Positions 17,764 to 27,184 of a stretch of 64,000 bases of DNA are shown piece by piece (positions within the stretch are counted from its first letter, which is position 1; each line of letters opens with the position of its first letter). Under the pieces are notes generated by a model. The model ran no database searches. It saw only the letters and a program-made list of their open reading frames with translations, and was not told the DNA's origin. Made by a program: the position numbers and the translations under genes. Source of the stretch: an uncultured Prevotellaceae bacterium (GTDB taxonomy: Bacteria > Bacteroidota > Bacteroidia > Bacteroidales > Muribaculaceae); NCBI GenBank assembly GCA_900317325.1, contig ONGE01000021.1, forward strand, positions 1-64,000, written 5' to 3'.

Positions 17764-19035
17764 TCAGTCGATGATGTCAAAGCCCGTGTAACGCTGCAGG
17801 GCGGCGGGGATACGGATGCCCTCGGGCGTCTGGTTGTTCTCGAGCAGGGCAGCAACGATGCGCGGCAGGGCCAGCGCCGAGCCGTTGAGGGTGTGACACA
17901 GGTGGGTCTTCTTGTCATCGCCACGGTAGCGGCACTTGAGGCGGTTGGCCTGATAGGTCTCGAAGTTAGACACACTGCTCACCTCGAGCCAGCGCTGCTG
18001 GGCGGCCGACCATACCTCGAAGTCGAAGGTGATGGCGCTGGTGAAACTCATGTCACCACCGCACAGGCGCAGGATGTGCCACGGCAATTCCAGCTTCTCG
18101 AGCAGACCTTGAACGTGGTCTTTCATCTCCTCGAGGGCGGCATAAGAGTCTTCGGGTTTCTCGATACGCACGATCTCCACTTTATCGAACTGGTGCAGGC
18201 GGTTCAAGCCACGCACGTCCTTGCCGTAGGAACCAGCCTCGCGGCGGAAACATGCCGAGTAGGCACAATTCTTCTTGGGCAGTTCGTCCTGCGGGATGAT
18301 GACGTCACGGTACATGTTGGTCACAGGCACCTCGGCAGTGGGAATCAGGTAAAAATTGTCCACCTGGCAGTGGTACATCTGACCCTCCTTGTCGGGCAAC
18401 TGTCCGGTACCCAGACCCGATGCTTCGTTGACTACCAGCGGGGGCTCAATCTCGAGATAGCCAGCCTTGCCGGCCTCGTCGAGGAAGAACTGGATCAGGG
18501 CACGCTGCAGGCGTGCACCTTTGCCCACATACACGGGGAATCCAGCGCCCGTGATTTTCACGCCCAGGTCAAAGTCGATGAGGTTGTATTTCTTGGCCAA
18601 ATCCCAGTGGGGCAGAGCGTCTTCGGGCAGTTCGGGCATCTTGCCGCCGGTCTTCTCGACAACGTTGTCCTCGGCGGTCTTGCCCTCGGGCACACCGCTG
18701 TAGGGCACATTGGGCACGCTCAGGAGGATTTCGGTGATTTCGTCTTGGGCTGCAGTGAGGTTGTCGTCGATTTCCTTGTTGGAGGTCTTGAGTGCGGCCA
18801 CTTGGCTTTTCACATTCTCGGCCTCATCGCGGTTGCCTTGTTTCATGAGTGCACCGATTTGTGCAGCCATTTTATTCAGTACAGCGGCGTTGTCGTCGCG
18901 TTGTTTTTGCAGTGCACGGCGCTGCTTGTCCAGTTCCACGATGTGCATGATGGGTTCGCGAGCGTCAAATTGCTTGATGGCGAGGCGGCGAATCACATCC
19001 TCGGGATCCTGGTTGATGAGTTGTAGTGTCAGCAT
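17764..19035 (-). CDS. serS: seryl-tRNA synthetase
   Basis: A 423-residue class II enzyme that charges tRNA-Ser (and tRNA-Sec where present). The N-terminal long coiled-coil arm, which grips the tRNA long variable arm, is at about 30-105 (DKQRRALQKQRDDNAAVLNK onward). The catalytic domain shows TAEVPVTNMY (about 237-246), motif 2 FRREAGSYGKDVRGLNR (about 268-284) and the C-terminal motif 3 region NGSALALPRIVAALLENNQ (about 390-408). Length is normal. It lies 40 bp downstream of the yqeY-type gene that ends the dcw cluster and may be read with it. Confidence 0.97.
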   Translation of the reverse strand: MLTLQLINQDPEDVIRRLAIKQFDAREPIMHIVELDKQRRALQKQRDDNAAVLNKMAAQIGALMKQGNRDEAENVKSQVAALKTSNKEIDDNLTAAQDEITEILLSVPNVPYSGVPEGKTAEDNVVEKTGGKMPELPEDALPHWDLAKKYNLIDFDLGVKITGAGFPVYVGKGARLQRALIQFFLDEAGKAGYLEIEPPLVVNEASGLGTGQLPDKEGQMYHCQVDNFYLIPTAEVPVTNMYRDVIIPQDELPKKNCAYSACFRREAGSYGKDVRGLNRLHQFDKVEIVRIEKPEDSYAALEEMKDHVQGLLEKLELPWHILRLCGGDMSFTSAITFDFEVWSAAQQRWLEVSSVSNFETYQANRLKCRYRGDDKKTHLCHTLNGSALALPRIVAALLENNQTPEGIRIPAALQRYTGFDIID

Positions 19036-19075
19036 TATTCAGTTTTGAGTTTTACAGTTGTCTGATGTCGGATTG

Positions 19076-19525
19076 TTACGATAAGAGTTCCTTTACTTTG
19101 GCGCTGATGGCACGTCCCTCGGCGCGTCCGGCCAGCTGCTTGGTGGCAAGGCCCATTACTTTGCCCATGTCTTTCATGCTGGTGGCTCCTGTCTGCTCGA
19201 TGATGAACTTGATGTGGGCAGTGAGCTCCTCGTCGTTCATCTGTTTGGGCAGGAATTCCTCAATGACTCGGGCCTGCAGCAGTTCCACATCGGCCAGATC
19301 CTGACGGTTTTGGTCGATGTAAATCTGTGCACTCTCCTTGCGCTGTTTGGCCATGCGCACGAGCACCTTGAGGGCATTCTCGTCACTTACCTCACCATCG
19401 TTTCCGGGTGCGGTTTTGATGATCAGGAATTCGGCCTTGATGCCCCTGAGGGCTTCGAGCCGTCCCTTGTCATGGGCCTTCATGGCCTCCTTTATGCCGT
19501 TGTTGACTTGATCAAAAATTCTCAT
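19076..19525 (-). CDS. GatB/YqeY domain protein
   Basis: A 149-residue cytoplasmic protein made only of the YqeY/GatB C-terminal helical domain (LEALRGIKAEFLIIKT, VEEFLPKQM-like segment, MGKVMGLATKQLAGRAEGR near the end). In GatB this domain helps bind tRNA for amidotransfer; the stand-alone protein has no settled function. It starts 14 bp after ftsZ, its usual place at the end of the Bacteroidetes dcw cluster, so it is part of that transcription unit. Confidence 0.9.
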   Translation of the reverse strand: MRIFDQVNNGIKEAMKAHDKGRLEALRGIKAEFLIIKTAPGNDGEVSDENALKVLVRMAKQRKESAQIYIDQNRQDLADVELLQARVIEEFLPKQMNDEELTAHIKFIIEQTGATSMKDMGKVMGLATKQLAGRAEGRAISAKVKELLS

Positions 19526-19539
19526 AGCCTCGGTCTGCT

Positions 19540-20940
19540 TTAGTTCTCGCCGAAGTCGATGGTTTGTGAATCACCGCCATTGCGCTTGGATGCAGGCTTA
19601 GGCACCTCAACAGGGCGATCCTCTACAGCCTGCTGACGCTCCTTGATCTGGTTGCGGAAGTCAGGTTTGCGCTTGTAGGTGGGCGTATTCTCCAGCATGT
19701 CGATGATATCGTCATCGTCCATCTGATCGGGCCTGAGCACGATGTAAAGTGTGCTGAGTTTCTTGCGCGTCATGTCATTGACGGCTTTGTCACCATAAGC
19801 GGCCTTGAGTTTCTCGTCGTCCGACATGGTTGGCATAGCGGTGGCTGTGGGTTCACGCTTGATGGTGAAATTGCTCACGGGAGCCTCTCGGTCAAGCGAC
19901 ACATTGAAACCTGCAGCAAGGATGGTGACCTTGATCTGGTCCTCGAGCTTGTAATCGTAGGCCGTACCCCAGATGACATCGATGTCAGGATCAACAAAGT
20001 TGGCCATGAACTCTGAAATCTCGTTCATCTCCTCCATGATGAGGGGCGCTTCGCTGTTGGGGTTGAAGTAGAAGTTCATCAGGATCTTCTTGGCGCCATA
20101 GACATCGCGGTTCTTGAGCAAGGGTGACTCAAGAGCATTCTCGATGGCCTTGGCCACACGGCGTTCGCCTGTGCCGTAACCCGAGCTGATGATGGCGGCA
20201 CCACCATTGCGCAGGGTCGTATTCACATCGTTAAAGTCAAGGTTGATGACACCATTGATGGTAATCAGGTCACTGATGCTGCGTGCAGCGATGGTGAGCG
20301 TATCATCGGCCTTACCGAAGGCGTTGGTGAAGTCCAGGTCGCTATAGATCTCGGTCAGATTCTGGTTGTTGATGACGAGCAAGGCATCAACAAATTTGCC
20401 CATCTCTTCGGCGCCAGCGAGCGCCTTGAGGATTTTCTTGGGACCCTCAAAGAGGAAGGGAATGGTCACGATACCGATGGTGAGGACACCTTTCTCGTGA
20501 GCGATGCGAGCCACAACAGGGGCTGCACCGGTACCGGTGCCACCACCCATACCGGCGGTGATGAACACCATCTTGGTGTCGTCGTCAAAGAGTGCTGCAA
20601 TCTCGGCCTCACTCTCCTCGGCAGCGCGGCGTGCCACCTCGGGGACGTTACCTGCACCCAAACCATGGGTGGTGTTAGGGCCCAGCAGTACGCGGTTGGG
20701 CACCGGCGACTCGTTGAGCTGCTGGCGGTCGGTGTTGAGCACGACAAATGATACGCCCTCGATATTCTGCAAATACATGTGGTTGATAGCGTTGTTACCG
20801 CCACCGCCCACACCCATGACCTTGATGATGGTGCGGGTCTGGTCCTTGTCCTGGAAGCCGGAATTCTTGTCCAGGGTTGACATGATGTCAGGTCTGGGCT
20901 GGCCTGATTCATTGAATCTTATTTTGCTTTCGTCTGCCAT
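19540..20940 (-). CDS. ftsZ: cell division protein FtsZ
   Basis: A 466-residue tubulin-like GTPase that builds the division ring. An N-terminal extension of about 38 residues precedes the core start IIKVMGVGGGGNNAINHMY. The GTP-binding signature GGGTGTGAAP is at 132-141, and the T7-loop region with NLDFNDV at about 237-243. The C-terminal linker is charged, and the end (GGDSQTIDFGEN) does not look like the E. coli-type D-I-P-x-F-L tail that binds FtsA and ZipA. FtsA is encoded just upstream, 53 bp away. Last division gene of the cluster before the yqeY-type gene. Confidence 0.98.
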   Translation of the reverse strand: MADESKIRFNESGQPRPDIMSTLDKNSGFQDKDQTRTIIKVMGVGGGGNNAINHMYLQNIEGVSFVVLNTDRQQLNESPVPNRVLLGPNTTHGLGAGNVPEVARRAAEESEAEIAALFDDDTKMVFITAGMGGGTGTGAAPVVARIAHEKGVLTIGIVTIPFLFEGPKKILKALAGAEEMGKFVDALLVINNQNLTEIYSDLDFTNAFGKADDTLTIAARSISDLITINGVINLDFNDVNTTLRNGGAAIISSGYGTGERRVAKAIENALESPLLKNRDVYGAKKILMNFYFNPNSEAPLIMEEMNEISEFMANFVDPDIDVIWGTAYDYKLEDQIKVTILAAGFNVSLDREAPVSNFTIKREPTATAMPTMSDDEKLKAAYGDKAVNDMTRKKLSTLYIVLRPDQMDDDDIIDMLENTPTYKRKPDFRNQIKERQQAVEDRPVEVPKPASKRNGGDSQTIDFGEN

Positions 20941-20993
20941 ATTGCGTAGGTATTTATTTTAGAATTGATAGTGAATGAATTTGGGTTGATCGG

Positions 20994-22313
20994 TTACTGT
21001 TCATCCTCGTTGTCGTCGTCCTCTGAAATCAGGTTGGACAGTTTCTTCCTGAGTCTCTCCAGACGGCTCGGCTTGCTGGGCTTGGGCTCTTCGCGTTTTG
21101 CCGGTGGGAGTTGTTCTCTTTCTTCGGGAACACGATAGTTGCCGCCATTGAAAGTGGGACCGTCAACATAAGCGTTGCGCTCGATGCAGGTCTCGCCGTC
21201 CTCAATCATCTCGGCCGCCTTAGCCAGCAGTGAGAACACTTCGATGTATTCCATGCGGTTGATCTCGGGGTTGAGAATGTTGAGCGTTGAGGGATTCTGA
21301 CCCATGCGCACCTTGATCTTGAGCGTCTCGGCCATCTTCTGCTGCAGACCGCTCATGTGGGCGCAGCCACCGATGAGCACAATGCTCTGGATTTCCTCCG
21401 AGGCGATACTTGCATCGGCCAGTTGCTGGTTGATGTTGGCGATGATTTCGCCCGTGCGCGCGTTGATGTAGTTGGCTGCTTCGGGGGCAGGAATGTCCTC
21501 AATGACCACGTTGCTCACGTTGCTGGGGTCAAGAGGATTATTGATGTTCTTCTTGACATTCTCGGCAGTGATTTCACGTTGGTTCAATCCGTTCATGATG
21601 TCGCGGGTGATGTTACGGCCACCCATGGGCAGGGTGTTGAGGTAAACAAGCGCCTTGTTCTTATAGATGGACACAGTCGTGGTCTCGGCACCCATGTCAA
21701 CGAGCATGCAGCCCAATTCGCGATCGCTCTCGCTCAGGATCTGTTCGCCCACGGCCAGCGGGGTGACAATGTAGTCCTTGACGGGAATGCCGAAGGTCAT
21801 CAGGCGGTTCAGGTTGAGTTTCAAGGATGGCTTAGCTACGATGTAGTTCACCTTGATCTTGATGGAAGAGCCAAACTGTCCCACGGGATTGGGTGTCAAC
21901 ACCTTGTCCACATAGTAGGCTTGCGGGACAATATCGATAGTGTCGTAGTTGCGGAAAGGAGTGGTGGATGCATCATGGATGATGCGGTCGATCAGTTCCC
22001 TGGTGATGGACTCGTTGGAACCTACACTGCGGTTCACCTCATTCACGATGCTGTGCAGTGAGCGGCCACTCACGCCCAGATAAACCTGGGTGACGCGTCC
22101 GTCGATCATGCCCTCAAGGTTCTTGATGATGCGGTTGATACTGCTCTTGATGTTTTCAACATTCTGTACGATGCCATAACGCACACTGTCGAGGTGACGT
22201 TCCTCCTGCAGGTGCTCCACACTCAAGTAGCCAACTGATGTCTTCTTGGCAATGGCTCCTACGATTTTTGAGCTGCCGATTTCAAGTGCTACGATATATT
22301 GGTTCTTTTCCAT
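20994..22313 (-). CDS. ftsA: cell division protein FtsA
   Basis: A 439-residue actin-fold protein that tethers FtsZ filaments to the membrane. The phosphate-binding start is IVALEIGSSKIVGAIAKK (about 7-24); a second nucleotide block GCMLVDMGAETTTVSIYKN lies at about 211-229, and VLIGGCAHMSGLQ at about 325-337. The C-terminus is very charged and ends KKLSNLISEDDDNEDEQ; the basic LERLRKKLSNLI stretch is a plausible amphipathic membrane helix. It starts 46 bp after ftsQ and is followed by ftsZ, the usual order. Confidence 0.96.
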   Translation of the reverse strand: MEKNQYIVALEIGSSKIVGAIAKKTSVGYLSVEHLQEERHLDSVRYGIVQNVENIKSSINRIIKNLEGMIDGRVTQVYLGVSGRSLHSIVNEVNRSVGSNESITRELIDRIIHDASTTPFRNYDTIDIVPQAYYVDKVLTPNPVGQFGSSIKIKVNYIVAKPSLKLNLNRLMTFGIPVKDYIVTPLAVGEQILSESDRELGCMLVDMGAETTTVSIYKNKALVYLNTLPMGGRNITRDIMNGLNQREITAENVKKNINNPLDPSNVSNVVIEDIPAPEAANYINARTGEIIANINQQLADASIASEEIQSIVLIGGCAHMSGLQQKMAETLKIKVRMGQNPSTLNILNPEINRMEYIEVFSLLAKAAEMIEDGETCIERNAYVDGPTFNGGNYRVPEEREQLPPAKREEPKPSKPSRLERLRKKLSNLISEDDDNEDEQ

Positions 22314-22359
22314 AAAAATAGATATATATTGTTTTTGTTGTTTGTATATAAAGTGTTAG

Positions 22360-23265
22360 TTATTTCTTCTTTGGTTTCGAGTCCTTCTGCTCGGTCTTCG
22401 GGGCCGCTGCAGGCTGTTCCTGCTCTTTGGCTTTGGCCGCATCATCGGGCTTGACCTCTTGCACGTTCATCGTCTGGGGGTCGGGTGCCTGCTCGTCATC
22501 TTCGGGGTCGTACTGGATGGTTTGTACTACGGCTTTGGCTCGACGTGTGGCCACGATTTGGTGGTTCCACTTGACCGAGATGGTGTCATAGGTGTTCCAT
22601 CCCTTCTTGGGCAGCACCTCGCGGTAGAACAGCTTGAGCTTGGCAAACTTGTTCTCAAAGCCGTCGGCATTGCCGATGTTGATGACATGACCGCTGATTT
22701 CGGGCACGATGATGATGTTGTTGGTGTCACGCACGCAGTACATCGTCACCAGCGACCGCAGCAATGAGTCGCTCTCCACATAGTTGACAAGCGGCAGCAG
22801 ACGGGTGGCAGGGTATTGCTTGGTGAAATGACCTTGAACCACGGGCACATCGCTGTGATAATAGGTGGATGCGTCCATGTGCTTGCCTGCCTTGTTGATG
22901 TAGTAGGACTTGTCACCGTCGAAAACACGAAGCACGGGCTCCAGCTGGCTCACACGGATGAGCAGGCGACCGTCCTGGCACTTCACGATGTCGGCCGTCT
23001 CGAGATAGGGCGACAGGTGCAGGGCCTCCTCGATGTCCGATGCGTCGATGTCCGACATTCGCTTGCCCTTGAGGTTGATGCCCTGACTGGCGAGATCGCC
23101 GAGCACACCACTCGGGGTGACGAACGACGTGCTGTCGCCGTTAATCACCTCAACGTCCACTCGGGTGCAGACTTCTTCCCGATATTTGCCTCGCGCCCAC
23201 AGGATACCCGTTGCGAGTGCGATGACCAGGACGAGCAAAATGCTATTCTGTATCAGTCGTTTCAA
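22360..23265 (-). CDS. ftsQ: cell division protein FtsQ
   Basis: A 301-residue bitopic membrane protein: short cytoplasmic start, one membrane segment at about 8-24 (SILLVLVIALATGILWA), then a periplasmic POTRA-like domain (about 35-110, with IEEALHLSPYLETADI) and a beta domain. The C-terminal ~50 residues are charged and rich in Gln, Pro and Lys (low complexity). It links early and late division proteins. Its ATG overlaps the murC TGA stop by four bases (ATGA), which indicates translational coupling. Sequence identity to proteobacterial FtsQ is low, as is usual in Bacteroidetes; position in the cluster supports the call. Confidence 0.9.
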   Translation of the reverse strand: MKRLIQNSILLVLVIALATGILWARGKYREEVCTRVDVEVINGDSTSFVTPSGVLGDLASQGINLKGKRMSDIDASDIEEALHLSPYLETADIVKCQDGRLLIRVSQLEPVLRVFDGDKSYYINKAGKHMDASTYYHSDVPVVQGHFTKQYPATRLLPLVNYVESDSLLRSLVTMYCVRDTNNIIIVPEISGHVINIGNADGFENKFAKLKLFYREVLPKKGWNTYDTISVKWNHQIVATRRAKAVVQTIQYDPEDDEQAPDPQTMNVQEVKPDDAAKAKEQEQPAAAPKTEQKDSKPKKK

Positions 23266-24644
23266 CGCTTCTGCTTCTTGTATTCAACGCATATTTCAGG
23301 CAGCAGATTGGCTATGTCACCAGCCCCTGCCGTCAATAAAACGTCAAAATTACTCAAATGTATTGACTTAATCAAATTTTCTTTCGAGTAAATGATTTTT
23401 TTTGTGTTTGTGACCTGTTCAAGTATCATTTCACTCGACACTCCGGGGATGGGTTCTTCACGTGCCGGATAGATGGGAAGCAAGATCACCTCATCGGCCA
23501 GAGACAGCGCTGCGGCAAAGCCCGGAGCAAAGTCGCGGGTCCTCGTGTAGAGGTGCGGCTGGAAGATAACCGTGAGCTTGCGGCCAGGGTACAGGTCGCG
23601 CACCGAGTTGATGCTGGCCTGCAACTCGCCCGGGTGATGTGCATAGTCGTCGATCATCACCTTGCCGTGCTCGCCCGGCTCCTTGACCCAGAACTCAAAG
23701 CGACGCTTGGGGCCCTGGAAGGTGCCGATTGCATCACGCATGGCTTCGAGAGGAGCGTCAACCAGCCTACAGGCTGCCATGGCGGCAATCGCGTTCTCGA
23801 TGTTGATCTCGACGGGAACGCCGAGGCGCACATCGGGCAACGTTTCCCAAGGAGTCACCAGGTCAAAGGTGATTTCGCCGGGACTCTTGCGGATGTTGGC
23901 GGCATGGAAATCACCCTCGTTGCGGCTGTAGGTGTAGGTTTTGACACCATCTTGCACACGCGGCTTCAAGGCGAGACCCGTGTGGATGATGAGTGCGCCG
24001 CCCGGCTGGATGAGTTCGGTGAAATGGGCAAAACTCTCCAGGTAGTTCTCGGCTGTGCCGTAGATGTCCAGATGGTCGGGGTCGGTTGAGGTGACCACGG
24101 CCACATGGGGCCTGAGGTGGTGGAACGAGCGGTCAAACTCATCGGCCTCGATCACCGAGTAGGGGCTGGTCGATGACAACAGGAAGTTGCTGTCGTAGTT
24201 GCGTAATACGCCGCCCAAGAAGGCATTGCAGCCGATGCCCGAGCTGTGCAGGATGTGTGCAGCCATGCTCGATGTCGTGGTTTTGCCGTGAGTGCCGGCA
24301 AAGCACAAGGCTTTGCTGTGGGAAGTCACTACACCCAGCAATGCGGCGCGTTTAACCACTTCAAAGCCATTTTCCCTGAAGTAGGTCAATCCACGATGGC
24401 TGTCGGGGACAGCAGGTGTATAGACAACTAGCGTGCGCTCGGGGTCGCGGCAGTAGTCGGGAATGAGGTCGGGATCCTCGTCATAGTCGATGTGGACACC
24501 TTCCTGTTCCAGTGCGTGGGTCAAGTCGCTGGGGGTGCGGTCATAACCGGCAACGCGCTTTCCCTTGGCCAGGAAATAGCGCTCAAGGGCGGCCATGCCG
24601 ATGCCGCCGGCTCCCACGAAATATAAAGAATCAAACTCCTTCAT
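23262..24644 (-). CDS. murC: UDP-N-acetylmuramate--L-alanine ligase
   Basis: A 460-residue cytoplasmic Mur ligase that adds the first residue, L-alanine, to UDP-MurNAc. The Rossmann-like start is YFVGAGGIGMAALERY (8-23). The ATP-binding loop is GTHGKTTTSS (117-126). The central domain has EADEFDRSFHHLRP (about 166-179) and the C-terminal ligase domain VMIDDYAHHPGEL (about 321-333). Length is normal. It overlaps ftsQ by four bases and follows murG by about 40 bp. Confidence 0.97.
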   Translation of the reverse strand: MKEFDSLYFVGAGGIGMAALERYFLAKGKRVAGYDRTPSDLTHALEQEGVHIDYDEDPDLIPDYCRDPERTLVVYTPAVPDSHRGLTYFRENGFEVVKRAALLGVVTSHSKALCFAGTHGKTTTSSMAAHILHSSGIGCNAFLGGVLRNYDSNFLLSSTSPYSVIEADEFDRSFHHLRPHVAVVTSTDPDHLDIYGTAENYLESFAHFTELIQPGGALIIHTGLALKPRVQDGVKTYTYSRNEGDFHAANIRKSPGEITFDLVTPWETLPDVRLGVPVEINIENAIAAMAACRLVDAPLEAMRDAIGTFQGPKRRFEFWVKEPGEHGKVMIDDYAHHPGELQASINSVRDLYPGRKLTVIFQPHLYTRTRDFAPGFAAALSLADEVILLPIYPAREEPIPGVSSEMILEQVTNTKKIIYSKENLIKSIHLSNFDVLLTAGAGDIANLLPEICVEYKKQKR

Positions 24645-24685
24645 TATTTTTCCTTGAATCTAAAGAACCAATATATCGGTGATTA

Positions 24686-25807
24686 TTATTTTCTCATGAT
24701 TTTTTCGGCTTCGTCAACGATGCGCTCGGCAGCGTCACGCAAGGCCATCGATAACACGTTGGTGCCCAGTGAAGCCGTCTTCTCATCGTCGGTGACGGTG
24801 GCCAGCATGGTCTCGACGAGCTGTGTCGGGGCATCGGCGTCTCTCACCATCATGGCGGCATCGCGGTTCACCAGGGCCATTGCATTCTTGGTCTGATGAT
24901 CCTCGGCAACGTTGGGCGACGGCACCAAGATGGCCGCTTTGCCCAGCAGCTGCAGCTCGGAGATAGAGCTGGCGCCGGCTCTCGAGACGACGAGGTCGGC
25001 AGCGCGATAGGCCATGTCCATGTTGCTGATGAAGGCCATCTGCTTCACGTTCTTCACGCCCGAAGCGTTGAGGGCCTCACGGCATTGCTGGTCGTAGCCC
25101 TTGCCGGTTTGCCAGATGACTTGCACATTGTGGGCTTCGCCGATGCGGCTCAGTCCCTCGATGATGGCATTGTTGATGGTGCGGGCTCCCAGACTGCCGC
25201 CGATGATGAGGATCGTGCGTTTGTCGGGCTCGACGCCCATGGCCTGACGGGCCTGTTCGGGGGTGGCACCACACTCCAGCAGATTGCGTCTCACGGGATT
25301 GCCCGTGAGCACGATTTTGTCCTGCGGGAAGAAGCGTTCCATGCCCTCATAGGCCACACAGATGCAGTCGGCCTTGGCCGCCAGCAGTTTGTTGGTCACC
25401 CCGGCATAGGAGTTCTGCTCCTGGAGCAGGGTGGGGATGCCTTTCTTCTGGGCCTCCTTGAGCATCGGGCCGCTGGCATATCCGCCCACGCCGATGGCGA
25501 TATCGGGCTTGAAATCGTTGAGTATCTTCTTGGCCAGGCTCATGCTCTTGAACAAGCGGGCCAGAACCTTGAAATTGCGTAGCAGATGCTTGCGGTCAAA
25601 GCCGCTCACTGGCAAGCCGATGATGTTATAGCCCGCAGCGGGCACTTTTTCCATTTCCATGCGCCCTTCGGCACCCACGAACAGGATCTTGGCGTCGGGA
25701 TGGCGACGGCGCATCTCGTTGGCGATGGACAGTGCCGGGAAGATGTGTCCTCCCGTGCCTCCGCCGCTCACCAGCACTTTGAATTGTTGTTGATTATTTC
25801 CAGACAT
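24686..25807 (-). CDS. murG: UDP-GlcNAc--undecaprenyl-PP-MurNAc-pentapeptide transferase
   Basis: A 373-residue peripheral membrane glycosyltransferase (GT28) that adds GlcNAc to lipid I to make lipid II. I chose the ATG at 25807 (MSGNNQQQ), 21 codons inside the longest frame, because the family glycine-rich loop VLVSGGGTGGHIFPAL follows at once. The gene then overlaps the end of ftsW by 14 bp. Other motifs: GVGGYASGPML (about 98-108), LIIGGSLGARTINNAI (about 192-207) and the UDP-GlcNAc-binding SRAGASSISELQLLGKAAILVP region (about 268-289). Confidence 0.97.
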   Translation of the reverse strand: MSGNNQQQFKVLVSGGGTGGHIFPALSIANEMRRRHPDAKILFVGAEGRMEMEKVPAAGYNIIGLPVSGFDRKHLLRNFKVLARLFKSMSLAKKILNDFKPDIAIGVGGYASGPMLKEAQKKGIPTLLQEQNSYAGVTNKLLAAKADCICVAYEGMERFFPQDKIVLTGNPVRRNLLECGATPEQARQAMGVEPDKRTILIIGGSLGARTINNAIIEGLSRIGEAHNVQVIWQTGKGYDQQCREALNASGVKNVKQMAFISNMDMAYRAADLVVSRAGASSISELQLLGKAAILVPSPNVAEDHQTKNAMALVNRDAAMMVRDADAPTQLVETMLATVTDDEKTASLGTNVLSMALRDAAERIVDEAEKIMRK

Positions 25808-27137
25808 TTTTAGCAGGTATTTCGGTTGGATTCTCGGCATCGAGGCCTTCGATGACAGGAGTCTCCTCAACTTTGTTTTTCTTGTTTCCGTAATTGGCGA
25901 TGGTGCGGCTCACACTCAGCATCACACCGAAGGCCAGACTGATCACGCCAATCGAGGTGCCACCCTTGGAGATGAGAGGCAGCGGCTGGCCCGAAACGGG
26001 GAACACGCCCACGTTGATGGCCATGTGGAACAGGGCCTGGAACGTGATGAAAGACGCCATACCGATGACCAGCAGCGAGGGTAGAACACGCTTGCTGCGC
26101 CGCACGATCATTGCCGCTCGGCCCAGCAGTGACAGGTATAGCAGCAGCACAAAGATGCCTCCGATGAAGCCGGTCTCTTCAACGATGATCGAGAAGATGT
26201 AGTCACTGAAGGCCAGCGGCAGTCGGCTGCACTCACGCGACTTGCCGATGCCCACACCAGGAATGCCGCCATGGGCTTGAGCCATGCGGGAGAACATCTC
26301 CTGCTGGTTCTTGGGGGTGATGGGGCGATATACCAGCGAGTCACTGTTCCACCATTCACGAAGGCGGTTTTTCCATGTGCCCGAGCGTCGCACTCCTTCA
26401 AGCTTCATCGGGGAACCATCCTCGGTAGCAGTGATCTGCATCTCCTTCTGTGTCTCGGTAAACATCTCGTTCTTCTTGTCGTTGTTGCTCTTGATGATGT
26501 AGTAGCAACCGAACATGATGCCGAAGAAGACCATCATGATGCCGATTTTCTTGAGGCTGGCACCGCCGATGAGCAGCATCGAGCCGCTGATGGCAATCAG
26601 CAGCAGGGTGTTGGTCAATCCGCTCAAGATCATCAATCCGCCGTAAACCGCAACGGCAATGCCGGCAGCCACGAGGCCGTTGGTGCTGATGTCCTTGTTC
26701 TTCTGGCTTTTGGCGAAGATGTAGGACAACAGCGTCACAATGGACAGTTTGGCGAATTCGGCTGGCTGTAAGGTGAGGACGCCCGGTATGATGGTCATCG
26801 CACGTCTCGCGCCATTGATGATGGCACCGAATTTCATGACATACACCAGGCTGAACACCGTTACCATCGCCAGCACAGGTACCATGAGGTACAGGAATTT
26901 GGGGTTGTTGTAATCTACGCGCAGCGTCAGGAATACCAGCACTGCGCCGCCGGCAAGAAAGGCGCACTGCTTGATCAGCGGCATGTACAAGCCTTCGTCG
27001 ACGATCTCGCGGCTTGATGCGCTGTAGCTCTCGATGATGGAGATGATCACCAGGGTGATGTAGATGCCCCAGATCCAGGGATCTCCATACTTTTGCGAGA
27101 GTTCGCTGTATTTATTTGTCTTTACGTTCTGAGCCAT
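25794..27137 (-). CDS. ftsW: lipid II polymerase FtsW (SEDS family)
   Basis: A 447-residue multi-pass membrane protein, the division-specific glycan polymerase that works with FtsI. The ATG at 27137 (MAQNVKTNKYS) is chosen; the longer frame has 63 poorly folded residues overlapping murD. SEDS motifs seen: LTLQPAEFAKLSIV (about 138-151) and VSGQPLPLISKGGTS (about 381-395), the latter near the C-terminus. A long polar periplasmic loop (about 221-305, rich in charged residues and including the WWNSDSLVYRP segment) separates the two halves and carries the catalytic-side GIPGVGIGKSRECSRLP stretch. It follows murD by 47 bp. Confidence 0.95.
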   Translation of the reverse strand: MAQNVKTNKYSELSQKYGDPWIWGIYITLVIISIIESYSASSREIVDEGLYMPLIKQCAFLAGGAVLVFLTLRVDYNNPKFLYLMVPVLAMVTVFSLVYVMKFGAIINGARRAMTIIPGVLTLQPAEFAKLSIVTLLSYIFAKSQKNKDISTNGLVAAGIAVAVYGGLMILSGLTNTLLLIAISGSMLLIGGASLKKIGIMMVFFGIMFGCYYIIKSNNDKKNEMFTETQKEMQITATEDGSPMKLEGVRRSGTWKNRLREWWNSDSLVYRPITPKNQQEMFSRMAQAHGGIPGVGIGKSRECSRLPLAFSDYIFSIIVEETGFIGGIFVLLLYLSLLGRAAMIVRRSKRVLPSLLVIGMASFITFQALFHMAINVGVFPVSGQPLPLISKGGTSIGVISLAFGVMLSVSRTIANYGNKKNKVEETPVIEGLDAENPTEIPAKNVWK

Positions 27138-27184
27138 AATGGGGTTGTTGAAAATAGTGTTATAAGTTGTTGGCTGTGAATGCG

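Noticed and set aside
24686..25870. Longer MurG starting at 25870
   Set aside because: The extra 21 residues lie inside ftsW and precede the normal glycine-rich start; the ATG at 25807 fits the family.
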